From NCBI GenBank assembly GCA_034231615.1, contig CM067306.1, forward strand, positions 61,649,475 to 61,713,474: 64,000 nucleotides of DNA, given 5' to 3'. Source of the stretch: Meghimatium bilineatum. Lineage: Eukaryota; Mollusca; Gastropoda; Stylommatophora; Philomycidae. A program made the position numbers and the translations under genes. The notes below the pieces were generated by a model. The model saw nothing but the letters and a program-made list of their open reading frames with translations, made no database searches and was not told where the DNA came from. Of the stretch, positions 58,838 through 64,000 are shown one piece after another (within the stretch, counting starts at the first letter, position 1; every line of letters starts with the position of its first letter).

Positions 58838-61800
58838 CGTTGGATCATTGTCACTGCACTCCGAAAAAGTCCATTTACCAACAAATTACACACAAATAAC
58901 CAAAATTAGCCTTTCAGGTCATGTTTACTTTTCTGTACACAGGTTTTTATGCCTGGTCATTGCTTTATGTAGTATATGTGCATGACAGCATATTTATTTA
59001 TAAGGATGACACTCCATTTGTCATCATCCCTGTCCACTTGTATGTTTGCACCTAATTTGTGTGGATGTTTTCTAGTGATTTGTGGCCGTACAATGCAACA
59101 TTGAATGAATGTAGAGGATTGACATCGTACTTAGGATTCCCCATATGTAATCTGTCCCTCTCAATGAAGTGGGCCCGCTGCCTGCCTAGAGTACCACTTT
59201 TAGCATGTAACTACAAACAATAATCCCCAGGGATCTCTGAATCTACTTTTTAAACAAGACATCATGAGTGGGCTTCGAACCCGTGACCCATTAAGCACAA
59301 AGTGAACGACTTAATCACTGTGCTATGGAGATCCCCCTTACATTGCTTTTGTACAATTTTTTTATTGTTAGGTTATTTCTTTAGCATGCTACGGTCACCA
59401 AACAGCGACAATGGTTTTTTTTTCTATTTAGATCTGTTGTCGCCAGATGGCCCTTATTCAGCAAAGTTAAAATCACACGATCTTAATTTGCATGTAACCG
59501 AAATCACTGAATCTTAGTTCGGCAAGAGTTCCCTACTTGCATTGCTGGTTAAGTGTTTCAATAATGAAGGAAGTTGGCCCAAACACATTGTACATATCGG
59601 AAGACATCTGTCCATTTCGGAATCCATCAACGGGTTGCAATGACCGTTAATATGTATAGACCTAATTGCAGTAAAATCATTATGGATTGTGATTCTGACA
59701 ATAAAGAATTTTTTTATACATTTGTTTTCATATAATAACACGTTGTCCTTGATTTTGTTATGCAATAACACCCGACAAGTATAGACTTAACGATTTGAGT
59801 CGATTACAGACAAAACTATGCCTTCTTCTCCTGCGTTCGTTCTCAAACTCCTGCAGATTAGCAGGATGTAGTCCGGAGAACGGAATGCATTGTGTCATGG
59901 TTTACATCATTGCTGCAATATCTGCACCTTTCGGCCTGACACATCCGACTTCAGCATGGCTTTGGGTCACTGACCCTATATTGGATGGGACAGCAAACTC
60001 CATCCCATAACCTCCTTAGTCGCCTTTTACGATATGCGTGGAAGGTAAACAGTGTTGCTATTCTTTGCTCCCCTTTCGGGCCCTGACAACACACGGGCAA
60101 AACTATGACTAACTTTCAGGAACAATTTATTCGGCAGGTTAAGTTACTTTTACATATTTTATCCAGCAATATTATGTTAGTTTTGTTATGGAACAGCATA
60201 TTTACAATAGATTTGGGTGTTTAAACGCATGTTATCATAGTTGCCTTTTAAGTGGGCTAGTGTGTGTTTGCAGAGTGATTGAGATGTGTGTGAGTGTATA
60301 TGTAACGAATGTAGTTATAATGTGTGTTCTGCGTCCTTTGACATTTCAGCTGCTAGGTACAGCCATGAGTCAAGCATCAGATCTGTTCAGACAGAATGAT
60401 GACGAAGGTCTGCTCAAGTCGTTACGGGTGTCAGGTCTAGCTGGGGAACTGGAAAGAGTGGAAGAACTCACTGTCAAGTTCTCTGAACACCAAGAACAGT
60501 TAGAAGAGGTTAGGACAGTACTGATGGTGTATGTGTGTGAATGCAACAGTATTGATGGTGTGTGTGTGTGAATGCATTTTTGAGAAAAAGAGATGTGTGG
60601 TGTGCATCATATACCAAAGTGTACTGTAATTTTTATTGTACTGAGCAATGTGTATCATATACCAAAGTGTACTGTTATTGTACTGAGCGATGTGTATCAT
60701 ATACCAAAGTGTACTGTCATTGTTATTGTACCAAGTGATGTGTATCATATACCAAATAGTACTGTCAGTTTTATTGCCTTAATGGTATGATGGCAACCAA
60801 AGTACTTGGTTCAAATCCTGCCACAGGCAACTGTGCATCCGGACTATTAAGAAAGCAATGATAAACTACTAAACATATTTATATTGCTTAGAAAATCACT
60901 CCAACCAAAAAATTATGTGTTGATAACTATGTCTTGAATCGGGTATGATGACACTTTTTTTTTCAATGTTATGATCACTGATGGCCTCCTCTGCATATTC
61001 TCAAACTCCCACTTGTAGCAGGACAATAGTCCTAGATTTCTAACAGGATGTAGTCCAGATAATGGAAATGCATTCTGTCGCCTTTTTATTTGCACCAATG
61101 GCCCAACACATCCATCTTCAGCGGTATCTCAAATGTAAGCTTAAGTATCTTCATGTAGTATTACTCATGTTATACAAATATAGTTATGTTTCTAACTTTG
61201 TTACATCCTGTAGGTGTGTAAACTGTTTCGACACATGGCCAGTACAGAACCTCTCATTATTGCTGCAGAACATAATGAATCCTTCCTACACAATCTTGGA
61301 CCTCTGGTATGTTTTCCTGTTTGTTAATTCTAATTGTGTGTGTGGCGCATGGCCAAGATGTTTGAACATTGGTCTCACATCCGTGAGGTCCAAGGTTTAA
61401 CTCCCGGTAAGGCCGTTTTTTTTCTGTTTGTGGGTAAATTAAAAAACTCACTCTGTACATGACGTGACTGCACGAGTATGCAACATTTCAACAGCTACAA
61501 AATCCCTCCCTGCAGCTTCCTAATGGAAGAACATGCAGTATTCAACAGTTTATCAGAGTTATAGTGCACATAATCAGATGAAGTGGGCCCAATCAAGTAA
61601 TTTTTTTTTCACATTAACCTGTAGTAGCCCAGCTAAAAATAGCACTTATTACCTCTGACACCTGGCCATTTTTTATTACTTCTGGTTTTTCAGCACGTTT
61701 GCTTTTTTGGCGTAACATTTTTATTTATTGAGCTATTGATTTCAAATTCTGAGACAATAGAGATAAATGGATGTTGATATGATTTGGAGGTGTTATTTGC

Positions 61801-63600
61801 TTGTGTGTGTCAGAGTTATGTTGTGTACAACCAAAATTGAGAATGTGGACAAACGCACATGAGGAACCTACCGTGTAAAGGTCACAAGTAGACCTAATTG
61901 TAGAAAACACAGCTTCTCAAATTCCTTGTTGCAAATGACTTCAATTACATCACTATTAAATATTATAAACATCTCTCTCAAACACCATACGTTGATCTGA
62001 AGTAACTGAAATGCTAAAGCAATTCATCCTTTTCTGAATCATAATCCATGAAGAAATAGTGAGAAATGATGGCACCAAAGCTAGGCATATACAGTTCGGC
62101 TTCAAAATGTGAAAGGATGAATAAGTTACGACTGCGTATTTATATTGCTGCAGGAAACTAAGGAACAATCACTTCTATCATCATTTCTTACTATAATAGC
62201 ATGATGGGAAATAAACATGGACGATTGTTGTCCATGACTACAAATGGCTATCTGGATGTAGACATTTGTCGATGTCGGATGTCTATCGTTTGATGACATT
62301 TCTAGACTACAGGCTGCTACGGGTTAAGCAAGATAAAACTTGTAATTCTGTGATCCAAAATAACAAAACTGTTCTTCTTCTGCATTCACATTCACTCTCA
62401 AAGTCCTGCAGATTAGCAAGATATTGTATGTAGAACGGAATTATTGTATCATGGTTTACAGCTTAATTGCGATATCTGCACCTTTCAATCATCCAACACA
62501 TCCGACTTCAGCCAGGTTTCTGGGTCACGTGACCCAGTTTATGGGATGGGACAGCCAACTTCACCCTTTACTTACATTCTTAAACTCCCACTGGATCTCT
62601 CTTATAGCAATGCAATGGTGCTATTAATTTCTAAAAGTATGTAGTTCAGGGAACGAAGATGTGTCGTGTAACAGTTTTATTTGCACAGGCGACCCAACAC
62701 ATTTGACTTCTTTAACAATATCACTTGTATATTAGGCCAGCCAAATGGGGAAAAAAACTGATGTTCGTACTTAAACGCTGGTCACTAAACTCAAAGCTAG
62801 ACGTGGTCACGCTCGCTGACATTATTGTACTGCTGTCTTGCATTCCTATCGACATAGCAACAGACAGGCACTATTATAATAATTTGTGCATAAAATATTT
62901 TATAGAAGTTATTTACATTCTTTCCTATGAGACAGATCTATAATTTTTCCATTGAGACGAAAAAAGGGAGAATAAAATTGTATTCTTCATGTTTTTATGG
63001 ATTATTTCCCTGGTATTAAATACTAAACACCAACCCAGTGTTTATTATTTACCCCACCAGCTCAATCTTAGCGTAGCGTAGATTGGTTATACTACTCATC
63101 TCGCAGCGTAGTAGGTTAAGATCATAGTATGTCCCCCATGTGTATCTAAGCATCTGGGAACACCCTTTGAAACAGTAACAATGACTTTCCCCAAAAAAAT
63201 TTATCACAATTACGGCAACAATTTTGTAACTAGGAATGCAGCAGCAGAATGATGTCACTAGTTTCTTGAAATTTCAGATTGGTGCAGATTTCTTAAAAAG
63301 TGTGAAATTTAGACCCATCTCCTAGGGAAAAAAAGTTAAAATTTTTGACATATTACACTTTGGTCATGTAGTTTCATTTTCCTAATATGACATCATTGGT
63401 GTCCATGTTGTCAGATTCTCTTTGCTGCACACACCCTAGCACAGCACCCAGACTCCAAGATTGCTAGGGAAAATTTAGAAGTATTCAGTGATGCATGGGA
63501 GTCACAGATCAATGATTTATCCATTCTTGTCAAGGAAGTTAACGACGTGTGTCAAGGACGTGGTGACAAACTGGTGTATCTCTCACTGCCAAGGCCGGGG
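37866..63600 (+). CDS. CTNNAL1: Alpha-catulin, exons 1-11 (3' end beyond window)
   Basis: Eleven plus-strand exons join to about 539 residues that follow human alpha-catulin (734 residues) from its first Met to the YLSLPKP region. The family is the vinculin/alpha-catenin superfamily of helical bundles. Alpha-catulin is a cytoplasmic scaffold that binds the Rho GEF ARHGEF1 and IKK-beta and, in worms, localises BK channels with dystrobrevin. Diagnostic matches are RTKSVEQTLVPLV, ITTLVNHK, VRAARQLLSAITKVLLLADR, FSQFGKDMVELAHLSGDRQN, ARAVLEKSTMMLL, TCLRHPDC, FTDSYYTSHEAREKI and SKIARENLEVF plus AWESQI. All introns are phase 0 except the second, which is phase 1. The ATG at 37866 has A at -3 and G at +4, and the preceding sequence gives no homologous extension. 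About 190 C-terminal residues remain to the right. Introns hold most of the SINEs and arrays described below. Confidence 0.93.
38424..39400 (-). pseudogene. LINE relic, C-terminal half
   Basis: The minus strand reads SRQSRFLGNVMRIAKHFSF, then DKKNFLDRLSPAKLINNTRD and RELWRNMIDCHSAWHL. The 72-codon frame at 38424 joins it, but I cannot assign it. Confidence 0.65.
39401..40240. other. Alpha-catulin intron, no recognised element
   Basis: No exon or repeat family was recognised. A weak SINE-B-like trace (TTCTTAAACTCCCACC) is at 39801. Confidence 0.4.
40249..40407 (+). mobile_element. SINE-B copy
   Basis: CACTGAAGACTGATGTGTTG, then GGCCATTGGCACAAATAAAA and tail GATGAAGAAG. Confidence 0.85.
40555..41096 (-). 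pseudogene. I-like LINE RNase H and C-terminal zinc region, 171-codon frame
   Basis: One open minus frame reads VILQWIPSHCGIAGNERADQ (last RNase H motif), then HVIIFQLRTGHNRLNSHMYT and CNCGQINQTSEHILQEFANY (Cys/His cluster), ending FIQETTLQI. The 3' flank carries CAGATATAGACATTATTAGC and a short AAGAAG tail. It is the longest unbroken RNase H fragment here. 5' parts are absent. Confidence 0.85.
41097..41811. other. Alpha-catulin intron, no recognised element
   Basis: Contains a G run at 41149. The frame at 41336 on the minus strand is not recognised. Confidence 0.4.
41812..41955 (+). mobile_element. SINE-B copy
   Basis: ATAAGTCAGGCCATTTGTGC, then ACTACATTCTGCTAGAAATT and tail AAAAAAGAA. It ends about 75 bases before alpha-catulin exon 2. 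Confidence 0.8.
42033..42222 (+). CDS. CTNNAL1: Alpha-catulin exon 2
   Basis: The acceptor TATATTCCAG precedes ITTLVNHKERTRLTEKQQRA and the exon continues through RVGVAVSSAVDRFVSVGQSL to ACHDARIAG. Human has ITTLINHKD and VGQAVNLAVGRFVKVGEAIA. The donor is G|GTAAAC, phase 1. This is part of the first vinculin-type helical bundle. Confidence 0.93.
42535..42760 (+). mobile_element. SINE-C copy with tRNA-like head
   Basis: An A-box-like TAGTGGGGTGGTTAA and B-box-like GGGTTTAAATCCAGC lie in the first 65 bases. The body has TTCTGGGGATTATAGCTTGA and GTGGTACTCTCGGCAGG. Confidence 0.8.
42940..43115 (+). CDS. CTNNAL1: Alpha-catulin exon 3
   Basis: The acceptor CTCCCAAG is followed by a codon-completing GA and then STIQRLTCLRL, with MVRAARQLLSAITKVLLLAD and RIVVKQLLSSKEK to the GTGAGA donor. 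The human counterpart is VIKAARLLLSSVTKVLLLADRVVIKQI. A 1.1-kb tandem array starts within about 15 bases of this donor. Confidence 0.93.
43127..44290 (+). repeat. 12-bp-based array over 1.1 kb, open in several frames
   Basis: Half-units TTGGTTTGCTTA and TTGGTTTCATTA alternate irregularly. Because the half-unit is 12 bp and few T-A-G/A-A stops arise, long frames run on both strands (IGLLIGF- and KPISKP-like). They are not genes. Starts about 12 bases after the exon 3 donor. Confidence 0.95.
44291..45394. other. Alpha-catulin intron, no recognised element
   Basis: Relatively GC-rich stretch at 44590-45300. Its small frames on both strands match no family that I know. Confidence 0.4.
45395..46222 (+). 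mobile_element. SINE-A copy interrupted by a hAT element
   Basis: The SINE halves are 45395-45492 (GAAAGGGGAGCAACAAATAT start) and 46096-46222 (AGGGTCAAGTGACCAAG to ATAGAAGAAGAAAAAGG). Confidence 0.82.
45493..46095. mobile_element. hAT-type non-autonomous element with 8-bp target duplication
   Basis: The left end is CAGGGGGCGGCAACCATTTT and the right end, reversed, is CAGGGGTCAGCAACAACGGC. Flanks are CCATAGAA (45485-45492) and CCATAGAG (46096-46103). CAGGGGTCGGCAACC ends with 8-bp duplications are diagnostic of hAT elements. The 603-bp interior is made mostly of tandem repeats: a 39-bp unit twice (45567-45644) and a 55-58-bp unit about five times (45672-45950). Confidence 0.88.
46463..46582 (+). 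CDS. CTNNAL1: Alpha-catulin exon 4
   Basis: The acceptor TGTGACAG and donor GTAAGT bound forty codons, VMMSLCQVEQVNNFTDFVTA then FSQFGKDMVELAHLSGDRQN. Human has FVQIFSQFGNEMVEFAHLSGDRQN at the same place. Phase 0 on both sides. Confidence 0.94.
46610..46930 (-). mobile_element. LINE C-terminal fragment
   Basis: Reverse text TGGTTATCATGTCTGTCCAC, GGTCTTCCCCTACCC and GATATCTTCATCACATTTTT parallel the reverse of 25130-25440. Confidence 0.55.
46948..47205 (-). mobile_element. SINE-A copy
   Basis: GCAGATTAGCAGGATGTAGT, CTGACACATCTGACTTCAGC, then AACTCCACCCAAAAACC. Confidence 0.85.
47340..47480 (-). mobile_element. Degenerate SINE-B-like copy
   Basis: TTCTTCTTCATTTGCTCTCT, then GATTTCCACCAGGAAGG and GGCCCAACACATCTGTTTTC. 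Much divergence. Confidence 0.4.
47704..50463. mobile_element. Cluster of TTAA-type (piggyBac-like) ends, probably nested relics
   Basis: TTAACCTT starts at 47704, and reversed TTAACCTTTA ends lie at 48592, 50154 and 50463. The inner 120 bases of the first two reversed ends are similar (TTATTGATGGTG block). A minus frame near 49240-49330 reads VSGESDVSAVSVTPDD, an acidic Ser-rich run like piggyBac transposase N-termini. The 82-codon frame at 47819 is unassigned. Most of this 2.7 kb holds no recognised gene. Confidence 0.4.
50659..50905 (+). mobile_element. SINE-A copy without tail
   Basis: GTGTGTTGCCTAAGCCTGAG, AGTCTGATGTGTCAGGCCAA and ACATCCTGCTAATCTGTA. It stops before the GAA tail. Confidence 0.82.
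51173..51262 (+). CDS. CTNNAL1: Alpha-catulin exon 5
   Basis: Thirty codons, DLKSDKHRAQMGSARAVLEK then STMMLLLSCK, lie between TTTCTAG and GTCAGT. Human has DLKDEKKKAKMAAARAVLEKCTMMLL and is the same length here. Phase 0 on both sides. Confidence 0.93.
51311..51516 (+). mobile_element. SINE-A copy, 5' truncated
   Basis: AGGTAAGAGGAGACTAAG start, GTGTCAGGTTGAAAAGTGCA middle and TTTGAGAAGGAATGCAGTAG end. It begins 48 bases after the exon 5 donor. Confidence 0.8.
51560..51668 (+). mobile_element. SINE-A 5' part cut by a foldback element
   Basis: GTGTGCAAAGAATAGTGGAA, then CTTCCAGGCATGTTATAAGA and GTGGAGTTGATTGTCC, after which the foldback element begins. Confidence 0.7.
51669..52055. mobile_element. 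Long foldback element, possibly hAT-related
   Basis: Starts CAGTATTTTCCAAACTGGGA. About 110 bases of each arm pair (TACAGTACAAGTAGATGCCA against TGGTGTCTACTTGTACAGTA; CATGAAATTTACA with its reverse), centred near 51850. No clean target duplication was seen. Confidence 0.65.
52373..52588 (+). CDS. CTNNAL1: Alpha-catulin exon 6
   Basis: Seventy-two codons begin TCLRHPDCSSARRTRQGVFS, next to human TCLRHPNCESAHKNKEGVF, and end SKAFCDFE before GTGAGA. The middle (GGPEEVRAEGGPVVNGDSG) is divergent from human, which suggests a loop between helices. The acceptor is TGTTGCAG. Confidence 0.92.
52690..52868. repeat. 45-bp minisatellite, 4 copies
   Basis: The unit contains CATAGCTGCTCCAATCTCCC and CTCATCATTGCATACAGGAC. 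Starts about 100 bases after the exon 6 donor. Confidence 0.92.
52965..53040. repeat. 18-bp repeat, 4-5 copies
   Basis: The unit is TCTAGCCGTACCACATTT. Confidence 0.93.
53130..53430. mobile_element. Two LINE ends meeting head to head
   Basis: A plus-strand 3' end (ACAGATATAGACATGTTTC, GAACGAAAGAAGAAGAAG) stops at 53213. A minus-strand RNase H fragment follows (VTFIFVPGHSGFQGNERADS, then LAGSTTVLSNMPMDHYD). Confidence 0.7.
53590..53790. repeat. About 49-bp minisatellite, 4 copies
   Basis: Each unit has GTTGGTGGTAACAATTTGTT and ACTCTCTTGATGATAC. Confidence 0.85.
54059..54330 (-). mobile_element. LINE linker-region fragment
   Basis: The 87-codon minus frame has KAVKNAKWEKFCQKIANERS then LKMFWHMHK, the Lys-rich linker before RT in I/Jockey-type LINEs. 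Confidence 0.6.
54472..55110. repeat. 19-bp minisatellite next to exon 7
   Basis: The unit is TGATGTACACTGACTTGAC, with an interspersed variant TGATGTACACTTT. As 19 is not a multiple of three, the minus-strand peptide cycles through three frames. It ends about 30 bases before the exon 7 acceptor. Confidence 0.96.
55140..55343 (+). CDS. CTNNAL1: Alpha-catulin exon 7
   Basis: Sixty-eight codons contain EEFTDSYYTSHEAREKIVQL, matching human EDFTDSAYTSHEHRERILEL. The acceptor is taken as CTGGTAG (exon starting DQVDMTR); a second AG six bases later would drop two residues and keep the frame. The donor is GTAAAC. A 640-bp minisatellite ends about 30 bases before this acceptor. Confidence 0.9.
55546..55812 (-). 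mobile_element. SINE-A copy
   Basis: CATTCATTCTCAAATTCCTG, ACATCAGCAGGATGTAATCC, then CATGCATGGCAGGTAACAGT and GGCCCTGCAGCACACTGGG. Confidence 0.85.
55905..56150. repeat. 53-56-bp minisatellite, about 5 copies
   Basis: The unit contains GACTTACCAACACTGCAGGG and ACACTACATGTATGGTTTAT. Confidence 0.93.
56240..57835. repeat. Higher-order satellite of 61- and 74-bp units, about 25 copies
   Basis: Each unit has a 35-bp core (CATCATGGAATTACACAAAC inside) plus two or three copies of the 13-mer CAATAGGACTAAA. Copies are almost identical. The last core runs directly into a LINE at 57836. Confidence 0.96.
57836..58185 (+). mobile_element. LINE 3' fragment with GAA tail
   Basis: Broken frames read IIFRLRTDPNRLRSHMFRKP, TELCNCRLSPETADYS, then untranslated sequence ending AACAATAAAGAAGAAGAAG. 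The match is to 40650-40860 on the minus strand. Confidence 0.75.
58190..58455. repeat. 51-bp minisatellite, 5 copies
   Basis: The unit contains CTGACCACCTATCAGTGGGC and ATCAATCACTTACAGATTTG. Length divisible by three, hence two long open frames. It ends about 90 bases before exon 8. Confidence 0.94.
58547..58633 (+). CDS. CTNNAL1: Alpha-catulin exon 8
   Basis: Twenty-nine codons, NCRDARTPTQDLETSIIKTL then ESSKILRKQ, lie between TTCATCAG and GTGAGG, in phase 0. They align with human AEELELSILKISHSLNELKKEL, at weaker identity than the neighbouring exons. Splice sites and phase support the call. Confidence 0.85.
58793..58837. repeat. TTAG tetranucleotide tract
   Basis: About eleven copies of TTAG in an alpha-catulin intron. 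Confidence 0.95.
59100..59335 (-). mobile_element. SINE-C copy with tRNA-like head
   Basis: Read on the minus strand, the head has TAGCACAGTGATTAAG (A box) and GGGTTCGAAGCCC (B box). The body has AGTGGTACTCTAGGCAGGCA. Best-preserved head of the family here. Confidence 0.85.
59822..60105 (-). mobile_element. SINE-A copy, full length, well preserved
   Basis: CTTCTCCTGCGTTCGTTCTC tail end, GATTAGCAGGATGTAGTCCG, CGGCCTGACACATCCGACTT, CTTAGTCGCC, and CCTTTCGGGCCCTGACAACA at the 5' end. A good reference copy. Confidence 0.88.
60350..60508 (+). CDS. CTNNAL1: Alpha-catulin exon 9
   Basis: The acceptor ACATTTCAG leads into 53 codons including SLRVSGLAGELERVEELTVK and FSEHQEQLEE. Human has LKLTGVEGNLEALAEYACKLSEQKEQLVE. 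The donor GTTAGG is weaker than consensus, but it restores the frame exactly with the next exon. Confidence 0.9.
60520..60780. repeat. GTGT-rich and about 45-bp minisatellite after exon 9
   Basis: TATTGATGGTGTGTGTG units are followed by four copies with GTGTATCATATACCAAAGTG and TACTGTCATTGTTATTGTAC. It begins about 12 bases after the exon 9 donor. Confidence 0.88.
60785..60955 (+). mobile_element. SINE-D copy
   Basis: GGTTCAAATCCTGCCACAGG (B-box-like), then CAACTGTGCATCCGGACTAT and GAAAGCAATGATAAACTAC. Confidence 0.75.
60975..61125 (-). mobile_element. SINE-B copy before exon 10
   Basis: CTCAAACTCCCACTTGTAGC, TAGATTTCTAACAGGATGTA and ATTTGCACCAATGGCCCAAC. It ends about 90 bases before the exon 10 acceptor. 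Confidence 0.78.
61214..61306 (+). CDS. CTNNAL1: Alpha-catulin exon 10
   Basis: Thirty-one codons, VCKLFRHMASTEPLIIAAEH then NESFLHNLGPL, lie between CCTGTAG and GTATGT. Human has CRLLRHISGTEPLEITCIHAEETF. Phase 0 on both sides. Confidence 0.93.
61337..61550 (+). mobile_element. SINE-E copy
   Basis: A tRNA-like head (TGGCCAAGATG, then GGTTTAACTCCCGG) is followed by AAAAACTCACTCTGTACATG and CCCTCCCTGCAGCTTCC. Second copy of the family at 8575. Starts 30 bases after the exon 10 donor. Confidence 0.75.
61551..62371. other. Alpha-catulin intron, no recognised element
   Basis: AT-rich with no exon match or known repeat. Confidence 0.45.
62372..62712 (-). mobile_element. SINE-A and SINE-B joined
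   Basis: SINE-A (62372-62570; GCAGATTAGCAAGATATTGT, ACACATCCGACTTCAGCC) is followed by SINE-B (62572-62712; AAACTCCCACTGGATCTCTC), both reversed. SINE-A lacks its 5' third, so SINE-B inserted there or the two recombined. Confidence 0.75.
63415..63600 (+). CDS. CTNNAL1: Alpha-catulin exon 11 (last in window)
   Basis: Sixty-two codons run from ILFAAHTLAQHPDSKIAREN through LEVFSDAWESQIND to LVYLSLPRPG before GTAAGT. Human has HPSSKIAKENLDVFCEAWESQISD and GYLSLPKP. The remaining exons lie to the right of the window. Confidence 0.94.
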
Positions 63601-64000
63601 GTAAGTAACACAATTTTTGACTATCAAATTTTAATGTATAATGTCAAAGTCTATGATGTGTTCGTTGACTATCAGTACCTTTCAGGGTTCCAACATCAGT
63701 TCCTCTAAAGCAGGTGTGGCCAACCTATGGAACGTGCACCAACAGTGGTGGATTGTATGATTAGAAATGGTACATTATACACCAGTGTTAATAATAGAAC
63801 ATAAATCCAAGTCATATACAATGTATTAACTGTTAATCTATTTGAAGTAATCCAAAACAAGATTAACTTACTCAAAGAAATAGGATTTCTTGCCTAAAGT
63901 GTAATGTTAACATCTCTGTGTTTGAGTCCAGGATGGGGAATGAGATTCCCTTTTATATGATAACAAATGAACTTTTCATGTAGCATTTTTGGCTGTTACC
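63601..64000 (+). other. Start of the next alpha-catulin intron
   Basis: Follows the GTAAGT donor of exon 11. A hAT-like terminus (CAGGTGTGGCCAACC) at 63711 has no partner inside the window. Confidence 0.5.

Noticed and set aside
59280-59335. Free-standing tRNA gene (A and B boxes present)
   Set aside because: The tRNA-like head continues into the SINE-C body and does not fold into a full cloverleaf that I can draw.
63700-63800. Complete hAT element starting CAGGTGTGGCCAACC
   Set aside because: Only one end is visible; no partner end or target duplication within the window.

Overview
This is nuclear DNA from an animal. It is AT-rich, intron-rich and crowded with non-LTR retrotransposon fragments, tRNA-like SINEs, DNA-transposon remnants and minisatellites. 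The protein matches below are most consistent with an invertebrate, and the repeat style suggests a lophotrochozoan, perhaps a gastropod mollusc. That taxonomic guess comes from the sequence alone and is not firm. No operons, CRISPR arrays, rRNA genes or free-standing tRNA genes were seen. Most open frames in the window belong to repeats, and the real genes are split into short exons.

Three protein-coding genes can be supported exon by exon. (1) The first coding exon of a UBE2F-type NEDD8-conjugating enzyme lies on the minus strand at 3358-3454. The rest of that gene is off the left edge, with candidate leader exons at 4485-4589 and further right. (2) A tamalin/CYTIP-family PDZ scaffold gene lies on the minus strand, with five exons from 27785 down to the stop at 16900. 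The PDZ domain is spread over four exons, and a long acidic Ser/Thr-rich last exon ends in a class I PDZ ligand. (3) An alpha-catulin gene (CTNNAL1, vinculin/alpha-catenin superfamily) lies on the plus strand. It starts with the ATG at 37866 and has eleven exons in the window up to 63600, giving about 539 residues; the C-terminal part is off the right edge. Exon boundaries have GT/AG splice sites and consistent phases.

Layout: 1-3.3 kb, LINE fragments and a TA tract; 3.3-5.9 kb, UBE2F start and leader; 6-16 kb, nested LINEs, SINEs, mariner, pogo and TTAA-type elements plus arrays; 16.9-27.8 kb, tamalin gene with LINEs and SINEs in its introns; 28-37 kb, repeat-dense spacer with one orphan ORF at 33.4 kb; 37.9-64 kb, alpha-catulin gene with introns full of SINEs and minisatellites.

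Two SINE families (called SINE-A, 14 copies, and SINE-B, 10 copies) share a 3' region and a GAA-repeat tail, as do some LINE 3' ends. Several insertions have exact target-site duplications, so their order can be read. In both larger genes, tandem arrays repeatedly lie within tens of bases of splice sites. The three genes are functionally unrelated (neddylation, PDZ scaffolding, Rho/cytoskeletal scaffolding), and nothing suggests joint regulation.
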